DNA of 60,082 bases from Mycobacterium gordonae (GCF_002101675.1 NZ_LQOY01000031.1:1-60082), one strand, 5' to 3'; positions 8,051 to 15,834 are shown, numbered from the stretch's first letter. Numbers and translations: made by a program. Notes: generated by a model not told the origin, from the sequence alone.

Positions 8051-9181
8051 ATGCACACCGCCCTATGTGATCAACTCGGTATCGAGTTCCCGATCTTCGC
8101 TTTCACCCATTGCCGCGATGTCGTCGTCGCTGTCAGTAAAGCCGGCGGGTTCGGTGTGCTGGGCGCTGTCGGCTTCACCCCTGAGCAGCTCGAGATCGAA
8201 CTGAACTGGATCGACGAGAACATCGGTGACCACCCCTACGGTGTGGACATCGTCATCCCGAACAAGTACGAGGGCATGGACGCGCACCTGTCGGCCGAGG
8301 AGCTGGCGGACACGCTGCGCAAGATGGTGCCCCAGGAGCACCTGGACTTCGGCAAGAAGATCCTCGCCGACCACGGGGTTCCGGTCGAAGACAGCGACGG
8401 CGACAGCTTGCAGCTGCTGGGCTGGACCGAGGCCACCGCCACGCCCCAGGTGGAGGTGGCGCTCAAGCACCCGAAGGTGACCATGATCGCCAACGCGCTG
8501 GGCACTCCCCCGGCGGACATGATCAAGCACATCCACGCCGAGGGCCGCAAGGTGGCGGCGCTGTGTGGCTCGCCGTCGCAGGCCCGCAAGCACGCCGACG
8601 CCGGCGTCGACATCATCATCGCCCAGGGCGGCGAGGCCGGTGGTCACTGTGGCGAGGTCGGCTCAATTGTGTTGTGGCCGCAGGTCGTGAAGGAGGTGGC
8701 ACCGGTTCCCGTCCTGGCCGCCGGTGGCATCGGCAGCGGCCAGCAGATCGCCGCGGCGCTGGCGCTGGGAGCCCAGGGCGCGTGGACCGGTTCGCAGTGG
8801 CTGATGGTCGAGGAATCCTCGAACACCCCGGTGCAGCAGGCCGCCTACATCAAGGCCGGCAGCCGCGACACCGTGCGCAGCCGCTCGTTCACCGGCAAGC
8901 CGGCCCGGATGCTGCGCAACGACTGGACCGAGGCCTGGGAACAGCCGGACAACCCCAAGCCGCTCGGAATGCCGTTGCAATACATGGTTTCCGGGATGGC
9001 GGTGCGGGCCACCAACCGGTATCCCAACGAGTCGGTTGACGTGGCGTTCAACCCGGTCGGTCAGGTGGTCGGTCAGTTCCAGAAGGTGGAAAAGACCTCC
9101 ACCGTCATCGAGCGCTGGGTGCAGGAATACCTGGAGGCCACCACTCGGCTCGACGAGCTCAACGCCGCCGCCGCCATCTGA
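8051..9181 (+). CDS. Nitronate monooxygenase / 2-nitropropane dioxygenase family (Rv1894c-type)
   Basis: This 376-residue FMN-dependent TIM-barrel enzyme belongs to the nitronate monooxygenase family. It opens with IEFPIFAFTHCRDVVVAVSKAGG, has the FMN phosphate-binding segments QGGEAGGHCGEVGS and LAAGGIGSGQQIAAALALGAQGAW, and shows the family glycine pattern GFGVLGAVGF. The start at 8051 has a clear AGGAG at 8041-8045 and gives the same length I recall for Rv1894c. Biochemically such enzymes oxidise alkyl nitronates, but mycobacterial members may have other substrates. The KstR box upstream places it in sterol-related metabolism. It is convergent with the next gene, three bases apart. Confidence 0.9.
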   Translation: MHTALCDQLGIEFPIFAFTHCRDVVVAVSKAGGFGVLGAVGFTPEQLEIELNWIDENIGDHPYGVDIVIPNKYEGMDAHLSAEELADTLRKMVPQEHLDFGKKILADHGVPVEDSDGDSLQLLGWTEATATPQVEVALKHPKVTMIANALGTPPADMIKHIHAEGRKVAALCGSPSQARKHADAGVDIIIAQGGEAGGHCGEVGSIVLWPQVVKEVAPVPVLAAGGIGSGQQIAAALALGAQGAWTGSQWLMVEESSNTPVQQAAYIKAGSRDTVRSRSFTGKPARMLRNDWTEAWEQPDNPKPLGMPLQYMVSGMAVRATNRYPNESVDVAFNPVGQVVGQFQKVEKTSTVIERWVQEYLEATTRLDELNAAAAI

Positions 9182-9184
9182 GAA

Positions 9185-9406
9185 TCAGTCCAGGTCGTCG
9201 TCTTCCTTACCGGTGAAGACCTCTTTCACCCGGTCGACGGCGTGCGTGCCGATCTCGATGGAGTTCTGCACGATGCCGCTGGCGCCCCCGGCGATGTCGC
9301 CGCGAATGATGTCGCTGGCGTGCTCGACGATGTCCGACGCTTTCTCGACGGCGTTGGTGGCAATGTCGCGGACGGCGTCTACGGCATCTTTGGGATCGAA
9401 GGCCAT
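9185..9406 (-). CDS. Conserved small acidic protein (Rv1893-type)
   Basis: The 73-residue protein starts MAFDPKDAVDAVRDIATNAV and ends in an acidic tail GKEDDDLD. It looks like amphipathic helices with regular hydrophobic spacing (VDAVRDIATNAVEKASDIVEH), without a signal peptide or membrane segment. AGGAG lies seven bases before the ATG. Length and order match Rv1893 of M. tuberculosis. No function is known to me. Confidence 0.8.
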   Translation of the reverse strand: MAFDPKDAVDAVRDIATNAVEKASDIVEHASDIIRGDIAGGASGIVQNSIEIGTHAVDRVKEVFTGKEDDDLD

Positions 9407-9469
9407 GGCGAGTCTCCTATTCGGTGGCGATTCATTGGCGGACGTTGAGTATGACAGTAGGCGTCGGCG

Positions 9470-9745
9470 TCAGTAGTCGACGAGAGTGCGCCAGTAATCC
9501 TCGGGTATCTCGCCGCCGGAGCGCAGAACTCGTGCCAGCCCGGCGGCCATCGCGATGCCGAGCAAGCCGAGCCACAATCCGGCCAGCCCGATAACCCACC
9601 ACAGCGCGGTGGTCACCGCCGGCCATGGTGACAGCACCGCCAGCACGGGTGCGAAGAAAAATCCGGTGCCGATGTACCACGCGGACCCGGCGCGGTCGGA
9701 CGCCAGCACGAACCGCAACCATCGCGGAATCGGGGCGTCCGCCAT
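9470..9745 (-). CDS. Small two-helix membrane protein (Rv1892-type)
   Basis: The 91-residue protein has a cationic N-terminus followed by two hydrophobic stretches, roughly residues 23-45 (WYIGTGFFFAPVLAVL) and 50-72 (WWVIGLAGLWLGLLGIAMAA). The C-terminus GGEIPEDYWRTLVDY is polar. It lies four bases downstream of the Rv1891-type gene, so they are probably co-transcribed. No function is recognised. Confidence 0.75.
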   Translation of the reverse strand: MADAPIPRWLRFVLASDRAGSAWYIGTGFFFAPVLAVLSPWPAVTTALWWVIGLAGLWLGLLGIAMAAGLARVLRSGGEIPEDYWRTLVDY

Positions 9746-9749
9746 CGGG

Positions 9750-10163
9750 TCAGTCGCTCAGATCAGGCGGGAAGAACCCGGCACCGGTGAACCAGCCCTC
9801 CTGCCAGCCCTGCGCGCCCAGGCACAGCATCGGCAGACCGGCCGGCGATTGCGCCGCCACCTTCGGCCCGGGGCACGGTGCCCCGATCTGCTGGACACCG
9901 CGAAGCGGGTAGGAGATCACCCAGTAGCCGGTCGTGGCCGCCGGGAACTGGTTGGGGGGCGGGAAGTGACAGGCCTCGGCCTGGCCGCTGGGGCCACGTC
10001 CGAAGATGAAGCGTTCGTAGTTGTCACACGGCGCACCGAGCGAAGCGTCGTAATTCATCCCGGGGACGTCGCCCTCCCAACGTCCGTTGTCGGCACTGGC
10101 GACCGGCGCCACCCCGATCATCGACCCCGAGATCGCGGCGGCGGCGAGTATTTCGCGAATCAT
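9750..10163 (-). CDS. Secreted protein of unknown function (Rv1891-type)
   Basis: The 137-residue protein has a Sec signal peptide, IREILAAAAISGSMIGVAPVASADNG, with probable cleavage after ASA. The mature part has four Cys residues (GAPCDNYE, AEACHFPPP, GAPCPGPK, PMLCLGAQG), so two disulphides are likely. It is rich in aromatic residues and proline, including GWQEGWFTGAGFFPPD at the C-terminus. AAAGGA lies upstream of the ATG. Order matches Rv1891. Function unknown. Confidence 0.8.
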   Translation of the reverse strand: MIREILAAAAISGSMIGVAPVASADNGRWEGDVPGMNYDASLGAPCDNYERFIFGRGPSGQAEACHFPPPNQFPAATTGYWVISYPLRGVQQIGAPCPGPKVAAQSPAGLPMLCLGAQGWQEGWFTGAGFFPPDLSD

Positions 10164-10492
10164 GTCTTCGCTCGTCCTTTCCTGGCACCGGTGCCCTGTT
10201 TCTCAAGAAGCATATCGTTTGCTGCAGTCGCCACAAGGCAGTACCCGAAACCGCAAGGGACTACGCTGCCGAGGACCCGGCCACCGGTCTCGTTGACCGA
10301 CGCATTGATGTGCCGAAAGCTGCGGCTGAACAACGCAGGCCACTCATTGCCTCCGCGTGCTGTGCGACGGCGAGGTGCATGTGGACGGGTTTGAAATCGG
10401 GCCGGCGACCACGGTGTGTATGTCGTGGCGGTGCGGGTGGGATGTCAACCGTTCCCCTTTGCTGAGCGTGCGAGCAGGGTGCCGTCGTATCC
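10164..10492. other. Gene-free stretch of 329 bases
   Basis: Open frames exist on both strands, but none has a convincing ribosome-binding site or recognisable family. The left end must hold the promoter of the Rv1891-type gene. A GTCAACC copy at 10444-10450 repeats the half-site of the dyad at 10493-10526. Confidence 0.45.
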
Positions 10493-10526
10493 GTCAACCA
10501 GAGATGACTGTCATCTATGGTTGACA
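10493..10526. promoter_or_regulatory. Nested dyad, candidate operator over the promoter at 10522
   Basis: Outer arms GTCAACCA (10493-10500) and TGGTTGAC (10519-10526) flank inner arms AGATGAC (10503-10509) and GTCATCT (10511-10517) around a single T. Fifteen base pairs of dyad symmetry are broken only by a two-to-one base offset. The right arm overlaps the -35 hexamer, so a bound dimer or tetramer would block RNA polymerase. Confidence 0.6.
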
Positions 10527-10550
10527 ATTTAGCCTACGGCGGGTAATTTT
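10522..10550 (+). promoter_or_regulatory. Predicted sigma-A-type promoter for the small peptide gene
   Basis: TTGACA at 10522-10527 is a perfect -35 hexamer. TAATTT at 10545-10550 fits the mycobacterial TAnnnT -10 pattern at the optimal 17-base spacing. Transcription would begin near 10557 and give an untranslated leader of about 80 bases before the ATG at 10636. Confidence 0.6.
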
Positions 10551-10635
10551 TTGCATGCCGGAAGCTATTGCGGCCAACCGTGAGGCCGCGACCGGTTGTT
10601 TAACGATGTGCAAGTCACTGAAAGGATTAGCAGCG

Positions 10636-10770
10636 ATGATTCCTGTAATCGAGCGAACTGGAAATATCACCTACGCGGGTCGGCTGACCATCGTCGACCA
10701 CGGCGGGATGAACAGCGATTGTCACCCGGTATTGTGCATGCCCATAACCGGCACTCAGCAGCGGCCTTGA
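10636..10770 (+). CDS. Predicted 44-residue peptide, possible modified-peptide precursor
   Basis: A GAAAGGA sequence, seven bases complementary to the 16S anti-Shine-Dalgarno, lies nine bases before the ATG at 10636, and a good promoter lies upstream. The peptide starts MIPVIERTGNITYAGRLTIV, continues into HGGMNSDCHPVLCMPITG and ends TQQRP. Cys29 and Cys34 with His22 and His30 are concentrated in the C-terminal half, while the first half is leader-like. There is no signal peptide or membrane helix. The frame is also open upstream to 10555, but no ribosome-binding site supports that start. It lies 208 bases before the WHxxIL-motif gene. It could be a ribosomally made, modified peptide precursor, a small regulator, or a chance frame. 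Confidence 0.45.
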   Translation: MIPVIERTGNITYAGRLTIVDHGGMNSDCHPVLCMPITGTQQRP

Positions 10771-10978
10771 AAGATTGTTGGACTTTCCGCCGGGTGAGGC
10801 ATGGCGTTACCCCGCTGTGCCCCACCGTCGGGAGATGATTTCGCCCAGAATTTTGTCCAAGTCGCGATCAGCCTGATTGTGACTGATTGTCGAGTTCGAT
10901 AGCCTTGAAGATTACTGATGTGCTGAATTATATCGACCTAGGACGGCACTTCGAACGGCAATATGAAGGCCGAGAATA

Positions 10979-11755
10979 ATGGTAGTAAAGATAGCGCCAG
11001 CAACCGTTCAGCCGAGCCCGGATTCGGACTACCAGCAGTGCGCTCCGGCACTTATCGACAGGCGACATCGCGAGGCGTTAGCCTTTCAAGCGCCGTATGT
11101 GATCGATCGCTTGGTTCATGATCGGGTGGTCCGCAACCCGTCGCAGGCTGAGGGCCTGTTCAGCGAGTTGAAGAAGTATTTTGTGTTGTGTGCGATCAGT
11201 GCTGACGGGCGACTCGGTATGCACTCGAGAATGGTTGACCAAGCCTGGCACACCTTCATCTTGTTTACTTCAGAATACGCTGACTACGGGTACCGTTACT
11301 TTGATAGATTCTTGCATCACGCACCGAATGTCGGCGCATCCCGCATGGACTGGCAACCAGCGGCTGATTCCTACGGTGTTGATCATTGCATTTCTGACTG
11401 GCGTACGTCGCGAAATCCTAGCTTCCGGGACTTCGGTGATCGGTATCAGCAATTATTCGGAGAATCATTGCCGGCCGTCTGGTACGATGAGCTTTTTCTC
11501 ACACCCTCGAGTCGCGTGATCAATGATCGAGCTGGGCAACTCAGCACCAGGATTCACGCTGGCATCGTCGAGTTGTTCGATGTCATGCATGGCCGCATCC
11601 TGTCGATCAACGCACTTGGCGGGTCCGCGCTGAATTTCATTACAAAGCACCATGACTTTTATATTCGTGAACTGGGTGACACGCTCACCGACGACGAGAA
11701 ACTTGGCCTGAGCCGGGCACTCATCGAAGCGGGCGTGTTGCGGATCGCCTTTTAG
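10979..11755 (+). CDS. WHxxIL-motif protein of unknown function (resembles DUF1399/GRDP-like domain)
   Basis: This 258-residue soluble protein contains VDQAWHTFILFTSEY (Trp90-His91) followed by DRFLHHAPN (His113-His114, Pro116). Asp-x-x-Trp-His-x-x-Ile-Leu-x-Thr and a Phe-x-His-His-x-Pro block are hallmarks I associate with glycine-rich-domain-protein-like (DUF1399) proteins; the His residues may bind metal. A helical C-terminal half (LSTRIHAGIVELFDVMHG) ends with LTDDEKLGLSRALIEAG. Base composition is clearly more AT-rich than the neighbours, a sign of transfer. AAGG lies about 10 bases before the ATG. The acetyltransferase gene follows after 18 bases. No catalytic function can be assigned. 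Confidence 0.7.
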   Translation: MVVKIAPATVQPSPDSDYQQCAPALIDRRHREALAFQAPYVIDRLVHDRVVRNPSQAEGLFSELKKYFVLCAISADGRLGMHSRMVDQAWHTFILFTSEYADYGYRYFDRFLHHAPNVGASRMDWQPAADSYGVDHCISDWRTSRNPSFRDFGDRYQQLFGESLPAVWYDELFLTPSSRVINDRAGQLSTRIHAGIVELFDVMHGRILSINALGGSALNFITKHHDFYIRELGDTLTDDEKLGLSRALIEAGVLRIAF

Positions 11756-11773
11756 CCGTCTGGATGGAGAGAG

Positions 11774-12313
11774 ATGCCCGTCCTATGCTCTGAACGGATA
11801 CCTGGGCAGCGCATCATGCTGCGTCCCCCGCAGCTCGATGATGCTGCCGAGTTGTTCGAAGGGATCACGTGTGATCCCGAGGCGGCGCGGTACATGCGGT
11901 GGGAGCCCCACACCGACGTCGGCCAGACACGCCGGATGGTCGCGCAGCGTATGCATGCCAGTGAAGGCGACCAAACGTGGATCATCGCTCTGCAGACCAG
12001 TGGCGACGTGGTCGGCTTCATCAGATGCTCGCTTTCGACGCGCGACGCCGTCGAAATCGGGTGCTGTCTGGGTCGCCGATGGTGGGGAACGGGACTGATG
12101 TCCGAGGCGTTCGGTCTCATGCTTGCCGCGTTGGAGGCGGACGCCCACGTGAAAAGGGTCTGGGCCACGTGCGATGTCGACAATTCACGATCGGCGAGAT
12201 TGCTTGAGCGCTGCGGTTTTGCGTTCGAGGGCAGGCTGGCGCGCTACGGCGTATTCCCGATGCTGGGCGCGGAACCGCGCGACTGTTTGCTCTATGCGAA
12301 GGGGCTGCGGTGA
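11774..12313 (+). CDS. GNAT-family N-acetyltransferase (RimJ/RimL-like)
   Basis: The 179-residue protein has the RimJ/RimL layout: ERIPGQRIMLRPPQLDDAAELFEG at the start, the central strand VGFIRCSLSTRDAVEIGCCLGRRWWGTGLM that includes the acetyl-CoA loop (RRWWGTGLM), and NSRSARLLERCGFAFEGRLAR near the end, the usual motif B signature. Such enzymes transfer acetyl groups to protein N-termini, aminoglycosides or small amines. It lies 18 bases after the WHxxIL gene, and its TGA overlaps the GTG start of the methyltransferase, so the three genes look like one transcription unit. The substrate is unknown; modification of the upstream peptide is one possibility. Confidence 0.85.
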   Translation: MPVLCSERIPGQRIMLRPPQLDDAAELFEGITCDPEAARYMRWEPHTDVGQTRRMVAQRMHASEGDQTWIIALQTSGDVVGFIRCSLSTRDAVEIGCCLGRRWWGTGLMSEAFGLMLAALEADAHVKRVWATCDVDNSRSARLLERCGFAFEGRLARYGVFPMLGAEPRDCLLYAKGLR

Positions 12314-13257
12314 TCGGCTTGGACCGACAAGTGAATCAATTCAACCCGGCGGGCCGATGCGACGGCGACAGTTGGGACCCGGCAACCAGCGTCGGCGTCA
12401 CCGCGACGATGGTCGCTTTATGGCGGGCGCTTGCGTCCCGGCAACCCGACGCCCTTCTTGATGACCCGTTCGCCGAACCGCTTGTGCGGGCGGTCGGGCT
12501 GGAACCATTCGCCCGCGTTCTTGACGGTGAGGTCGTGGTCGGGGCCCTCGCGACAGAGCGGATCACCTCTCGGACAAGGTTTTTCGACGACTTCTTTGCT
12601 TCCGCCGGGACCGCGATACGCCAGGCGGTGATCGTGGCGGCCGGTCTCGACAGCAGGGCTTACAGATTGACATGGCCGCCGGGGACGGTGGTTTACGAGG
12701 TGGACCGACCACAGGTTCTCGATTTCAAGACCACGACGCTGGATGCTCTCGGAGCCGTCCCAACAGTCGATCGACGCCTCGTCGGCGTCGATCTGCGGGA
12801 CGACTGGCAGGCCGCGTTGCTGGATGCCGATTTTGATCCGCATCAGCCGACGGCCTGGAGTGTCGAGGGCTTGTTGGTGTACATACCGCCAAGTGCCCAA
12901 AACCAATTATTCGACGCCATCACCGTTTTGAGCGCGCCAGGCAGTTTGCTCGCCACCGATGTTATCGCCGCTCCGGACAGCTTTTTTGACCACCGGGTGC
13001 CAAGTCTCACCGAACATTGGCGGCGCATCGGCCTAGACCTGGACATGTCCAAACTGGTTTATCGCGGCCAACGGGACAGTGTTGCCGACCATCTGACTTC
13101 CCGAGGCTGGCAGGTGAGCTCCCACCCCGCGCACGAGATATACGAGCGCAACGGCTTTTCTTTTCCCATGAACACACTTGCGGGGCTCGGTGAAATGGGC
13201 TTCGCGACGGCAATGCTTCCTGAGACGTCTGGCCTGGCGGCGGCGCGCGCAGATTGA
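12310..13257 (+). CDS. SAM-dependent methyltransferase, LCM-like TIGR00027 family
   Basis: The 315-residue protein carries [19 protein letters not shown] for SAM binding, VYEVDRPQVLDFKTTTL and [14 protein letters not shown], the same blocks as the paralog at 2092-3000. The start is a GTG that overlaps the acetyltransferase stop codon (GTGA), giving tight translational coupling. The substrate is unknown. Family members often sit beside biosynthetic or lipid genes in mycobacteria. The following 251 bases carry a KstR-like box ahead of the P450 gene, so the transcription unit may end here. Confidence 0.9.
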   Translation: MIGLDRQVNQFNPAGRCDGDSWDPATSVGVTATMVALWRALASRQPDALLDDPFAEPLVRAVGLEPFARVLDGEVVVGALATERITSRTRFFDDFFASAGTAIRQAVIVAAGLDSRAYRLTWPPGTVVYEVDRPQVLDFKTTTLDALGAVPTVDRRLVGVDLRDDWQAALLDADFDPHQPTAWSVEGLLVYIPPSAQNQLFDAITVLSAPGSLLATDVIAAPDSFFDHRVPSLTEHWRRIGLDLDMSKLVYRGQRDSVADHLTSRGWQVSSHPAHEIYERNGFSFPMNTLAGLGEMGFATAMLPETSGLAAARAD

Positions 13258-13391
13258 GTCTGCAGCGTTCGGCGAGGACCTGACCCGACAGTCGACCACG
13301 GCAATCTGCGATGTCGACCTGCCGCTGCACATCCTGACCCGTCCCGGGCACGCCGAGAGCTGCCTCGTGCGCAGTTCGACAGCACCCGCCC

Positions 13392-13405
13392 GAGAACACG
13401 TTCCA
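13392..13405. promoter_or_regulatory. KstR-like operator upstream of the CYP125-type gene
   Basis: GAGAACACGTTCCA matches seven of the eight fixed bases of the KstR consensus TnnAACnnGTTnnA, with G instead of the first T. The core AGAACACGTTC is palindromic. It lies about 104 bases before the P450 start. Confidence 0.6.
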
Positions 13406-13508
13406 GTTCAGCTTTGGCGTCTTTTGCTCCCAGGCTTCCCATGTGTGGTGTAGCAAGGAATTATTGGCACCGGACGACCCTGTGAACACGGTTACGAGGA
13501 GTAGGCAA

Positions 13509-14804
13509 TTGTCAACGACGCCGACCGAACCGCAAGCAAAGCCCAACCTGCCGCCCGGGTTCGATTTCACCGACCCGGACGTCCACGCCGAGCGGCTGCC
13601 GGTAGAGGAGCTGGCCGAGCTACGCCGAACCGCACCGATCTGGTGGAACGAGCAGCCCTACGGGGCGGGTGGTTTCGACGACGGCGGTTTCTGGGTGGTG
13701 ACCAAACACAAGGACGTCAAGGAGATCTCGCGGCGCAGCGACGTGTTCTCCAGCCTGGCTAAGACCGCGCTCCCCCGCTACAAGGACGGCACCGTCGGCG
13801 AGCAGATCGAGCGGGGCAAGTTTGTGCTGCTCAACCAGGACGCCCCACTGCACACCCACCTGCGCAAGATCATCTCCCGCGGGTTCACCCCACGTGCCGT
13901 CGAGCGCCTGCGCGACGACCTTGCCGAGCGTGCCCGGCGCATCGTGGAGGTCGCCGCTTCGCAGGGTTCCGGTGACTTCGTCGAGCAGGTGTCTTGCGAG
14001 TTGCCGTTGCAGGCCATCGCCGGACTGCTGGGCGTTCCGCAAGAGGACCGGATGAAGCTGTTCCACTGGTCCAACCAGATGGTCGGCGACCAGGATCCCG
14101 AATTCGCCTCCAATGACGCCATCACCGCCTCGGTGGAACTGATCATGTATGCCATGCAGATGGCCGCCGACCGGGCTCAGAACCCCGGCGAGGACATCGT
14201 GACCAAGCTGGTCCAGGCCGACGTCGACGGCCACAAATTGTCCGACGACGAGTTCGGCTTCTTCGTGATCCTGCTGGCGGTGGCCGGGAATGAGACCACC
14301 CGCAACTCCATCACCCAGGGGATGATGGCCTTCACCGATTTCCCGGATCAATGGGAGCTCTACAAGCGCGAGCGCCCGATCACCACGGCCGACGAAATCG
14401 TGCGGTGGGCCACGCCGGTCACCTCCTTCCAGCGCACCGCCCTGGAGGACTACGAGTTGTCCGGTGTGCAGATCAAGAAGGGCCAGCGAGTGGTGATGGT
14501 GTACCGCTCAGCCAATTTCGACGAGGACGTCTTCGACGACCCGTTCTCCTTCAACATCATGCGCGATCCCAACCCGCACGTCGGATTCGGTGGCACCGGC
14601 GCGCACTACTGCATAGGCGCCAACCTGGCTCGCATGACGATCGACCTGATGTTCAACGCGATCGCCGACGCCATGCCCAACCTGGAATCGGTCGGCAAAC
14701 CCGAGCGGCTGCGATCGGGCTGGCTCAACGGAATCAAGCATTGGCAGGTGGACTACCACACCGCGGGGACCGCTTCCGGCCAGCAATGCCCGGTAACCCA
14801 CTGA
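13509..14804 (+). CDS. Cytochrome P450, CYP125 family paralog (steroid C26/27-monooxygenase type)
   Basis: This 431-residue protein is very similar to M. tuberculosis CYP125A1: NLPPGFDFTDP at the start, then SCELPLQAIAGLLGVPQEDR, the I-helix LAVAGNETTRNSITQGMM, the ExxR region ADEIVRWATPVTSFQRT and the heme loop FGGTGAHYCIGANLAR with the Cys thiolate near residue 368. CYP125 oxidises the terminal methyl of the cholesterol side chain, so a sterol or branched lipid substrate is likely. I chose the TTG at 13509 because AGGAG lies seven bases upstream; a GTG at 13482 has no site. The KstR-like box supports sterol-responsive control. Some nontuberculous species carry extra CYP125 copies. The ADH gene follows after 16 bases. 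Confidence 0.9.
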   Translation: MSTTPTEPQAKPNLPPGFDFTDPDVHAERLPVEELAELRRTAPIWWNEQPYGAGGFDDGGFWVVTKHKDVKEISRRSDVFSSLAKTALPRYKDGTVGEQIERGKFVLLNQDAPLHTHLRKIISRGFTPRAVERLRDDLAERARRIVEVAASQGSGDFVEQVSCELPLQAIAGLLGVPQEDRMKLFHWSNQMVGDQDPEFASNDAITASVELIMYAMQMAADRAQNPGEDIVTKLVQADVDGHKLSDDEFGFFVILLAVAGNETTRNSITQGMMAFTDFPDQWELYKRERPITTADEIVRWATPVTSFQRTALEDYELSGVQIKKGQRVVMVYRSANFDEDVFDDPFSFNIMRDPNPHVGFGGTGAHYCIGANLARMTIDLMFNAIADAMPNLESVGKPERLRSGWLNGIKHWQVDYHTAGTASGQQCPVTH

Positions 14805-14820
14805 CCGAACAGAGACAAAC

Positions 14821-15834
14821 ATGGCCACGCACCAGGCTGTTCACGTTCAATCCGCAGGCGCGCCCCTCGAGCTCGCCGACGTCGAGACATCACCGCCCGC
14901 TCGGGGCGAGGTGCGCATCGCGGTCACCGCCTGCGGCATCTGCGGCACCGACGCGCATTTCGTCAATGGCGGATTCCCGGACATGTCGTGGCCGCTGACG
15001 CCCGGCCACGAAATCGCCGGAACCATTGCCGAACTCGGGGACGGGGTCGAGGAATTCGCGATCGGTGATCGCGTCGCGGTCGGCTGGTTCGGCGGCAACT
15101 GCAACCACTGCGACCCATGCCGCAAGGGCATTCTGATCCACTGCGCCAACGGAAAGGTGCCGAGCTGGCAATATCCCGGTGGCTATGCGGAATCCGTGAC
15201 GGTACCGGCTACCGCGCTCGCCCGCATCCCCGAGGGGCTCTCCGACATCGAAGCCGCCCCGATGGGTTGCGCCGGCGTCACCACCTACAACGCGCTGCGC
15301 CACACCAGGGCGCTGCCCGGTGACCGGGTTGCGGTCCTCGGCGTCGGTGGACTCGGCCACCTCGGAGTGCAATTCGCTCGCGCGATGGGCTTCGAGACCA
15401 TCGCCATCGCACGTGGCACCGGCAAAGCCGAGGACGCGAAGAAACTCGGCGCCCATCACTACATCGACTCCACCAGCGTCAACGTCGCCGAAGCTCTGCG
15501 CACCCTGGGCGGCGCCGCGGTTGTGCTTGCCACGGCCGGCAATTCGAGGGCCATGGCCGACACGGTCGGCGGGCTGCTGCCCCAAGGCGAACTGGTCACC
15601 ATCGGGGTGACGCCCGAGCCGCTTCCGATCAGTCCCGTTCAATTGATAACACCGGGACTCAGCATCATCGGCCACCCCTCGGGTACCGCGAAAGATATCG
15701 AGGAGACAATGCATTTCGCCCTTCTGTCGGGGGTTCGGGCGTGGATCGAGGAGCTGCCGCTGGCTCAGGCCGCCGAAGGTTACGCGGCTTTGGAACAGGG
15801 CCGGGCCCACTACCGCACCGTCCTGACGATCTGA
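14821..15834 (+). CDS. Zinc-dependent alcohol dehydrogenase
   Basis: The 337-residue MDR enzyme shows the catalytic zinc site TACGICGTDAHF and PGHEIAG, a structural zinc segment with four Cys (CNHCDPCRKGILIHC) and the NAD-binding loop VLGVGGLGHLG. The fold and length match cinnamyl/allyl-type or AdhA-like dehydrogenases. It starts 16 bases after the P450 stop and ends three bases before the YceI gene, so the three probably form an operon. Oxidation of the hydroxylated P450 product to an aldehyde is a reasonable role, but this is inferred from context. Confidence 0.9.
   Translation: MATHQAVHVQSAGAPLELADVETSPPARGEVRIAVTACGICGTDAHFVNGGFPDMSWPLTPGHEIAGTIAELGDGVEEFAIGDRVAVGWFGGNCNHCDPCRKGILIHCANGKVPSWQYPGGYAESVTVPATALARIPEGLSDIEAAPMGCAGVTTYNALRHTRALPGDRVAVLGVGGLGHLGVQFARAMGFETIAIARGTGKAEDAKKLGAHHYIDSTSVNVAEALRTLGGAAVVLATAGNSRAMADTVGGLLPQGELVTIGVTPEPLPISPVQLITPGLSIIGHPSGTAKDIEETMHFALLSGVRAWIEELPLAQAAEGYAALEQGRAHYRTVLTI

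Noticed and set aside
10261..10527. 88-codon frame on the minus strand overlapping the dyad
   Set aside because: It starts at a TTG within the promoter element, has no ribosome-binding site and no recognisable domain.
10963..11121. 53-codon frame starting just before the WHxxIL gene
   Set aside because: No ribosome-binding site, and it overlaps the better-supported frame starting at 10979.
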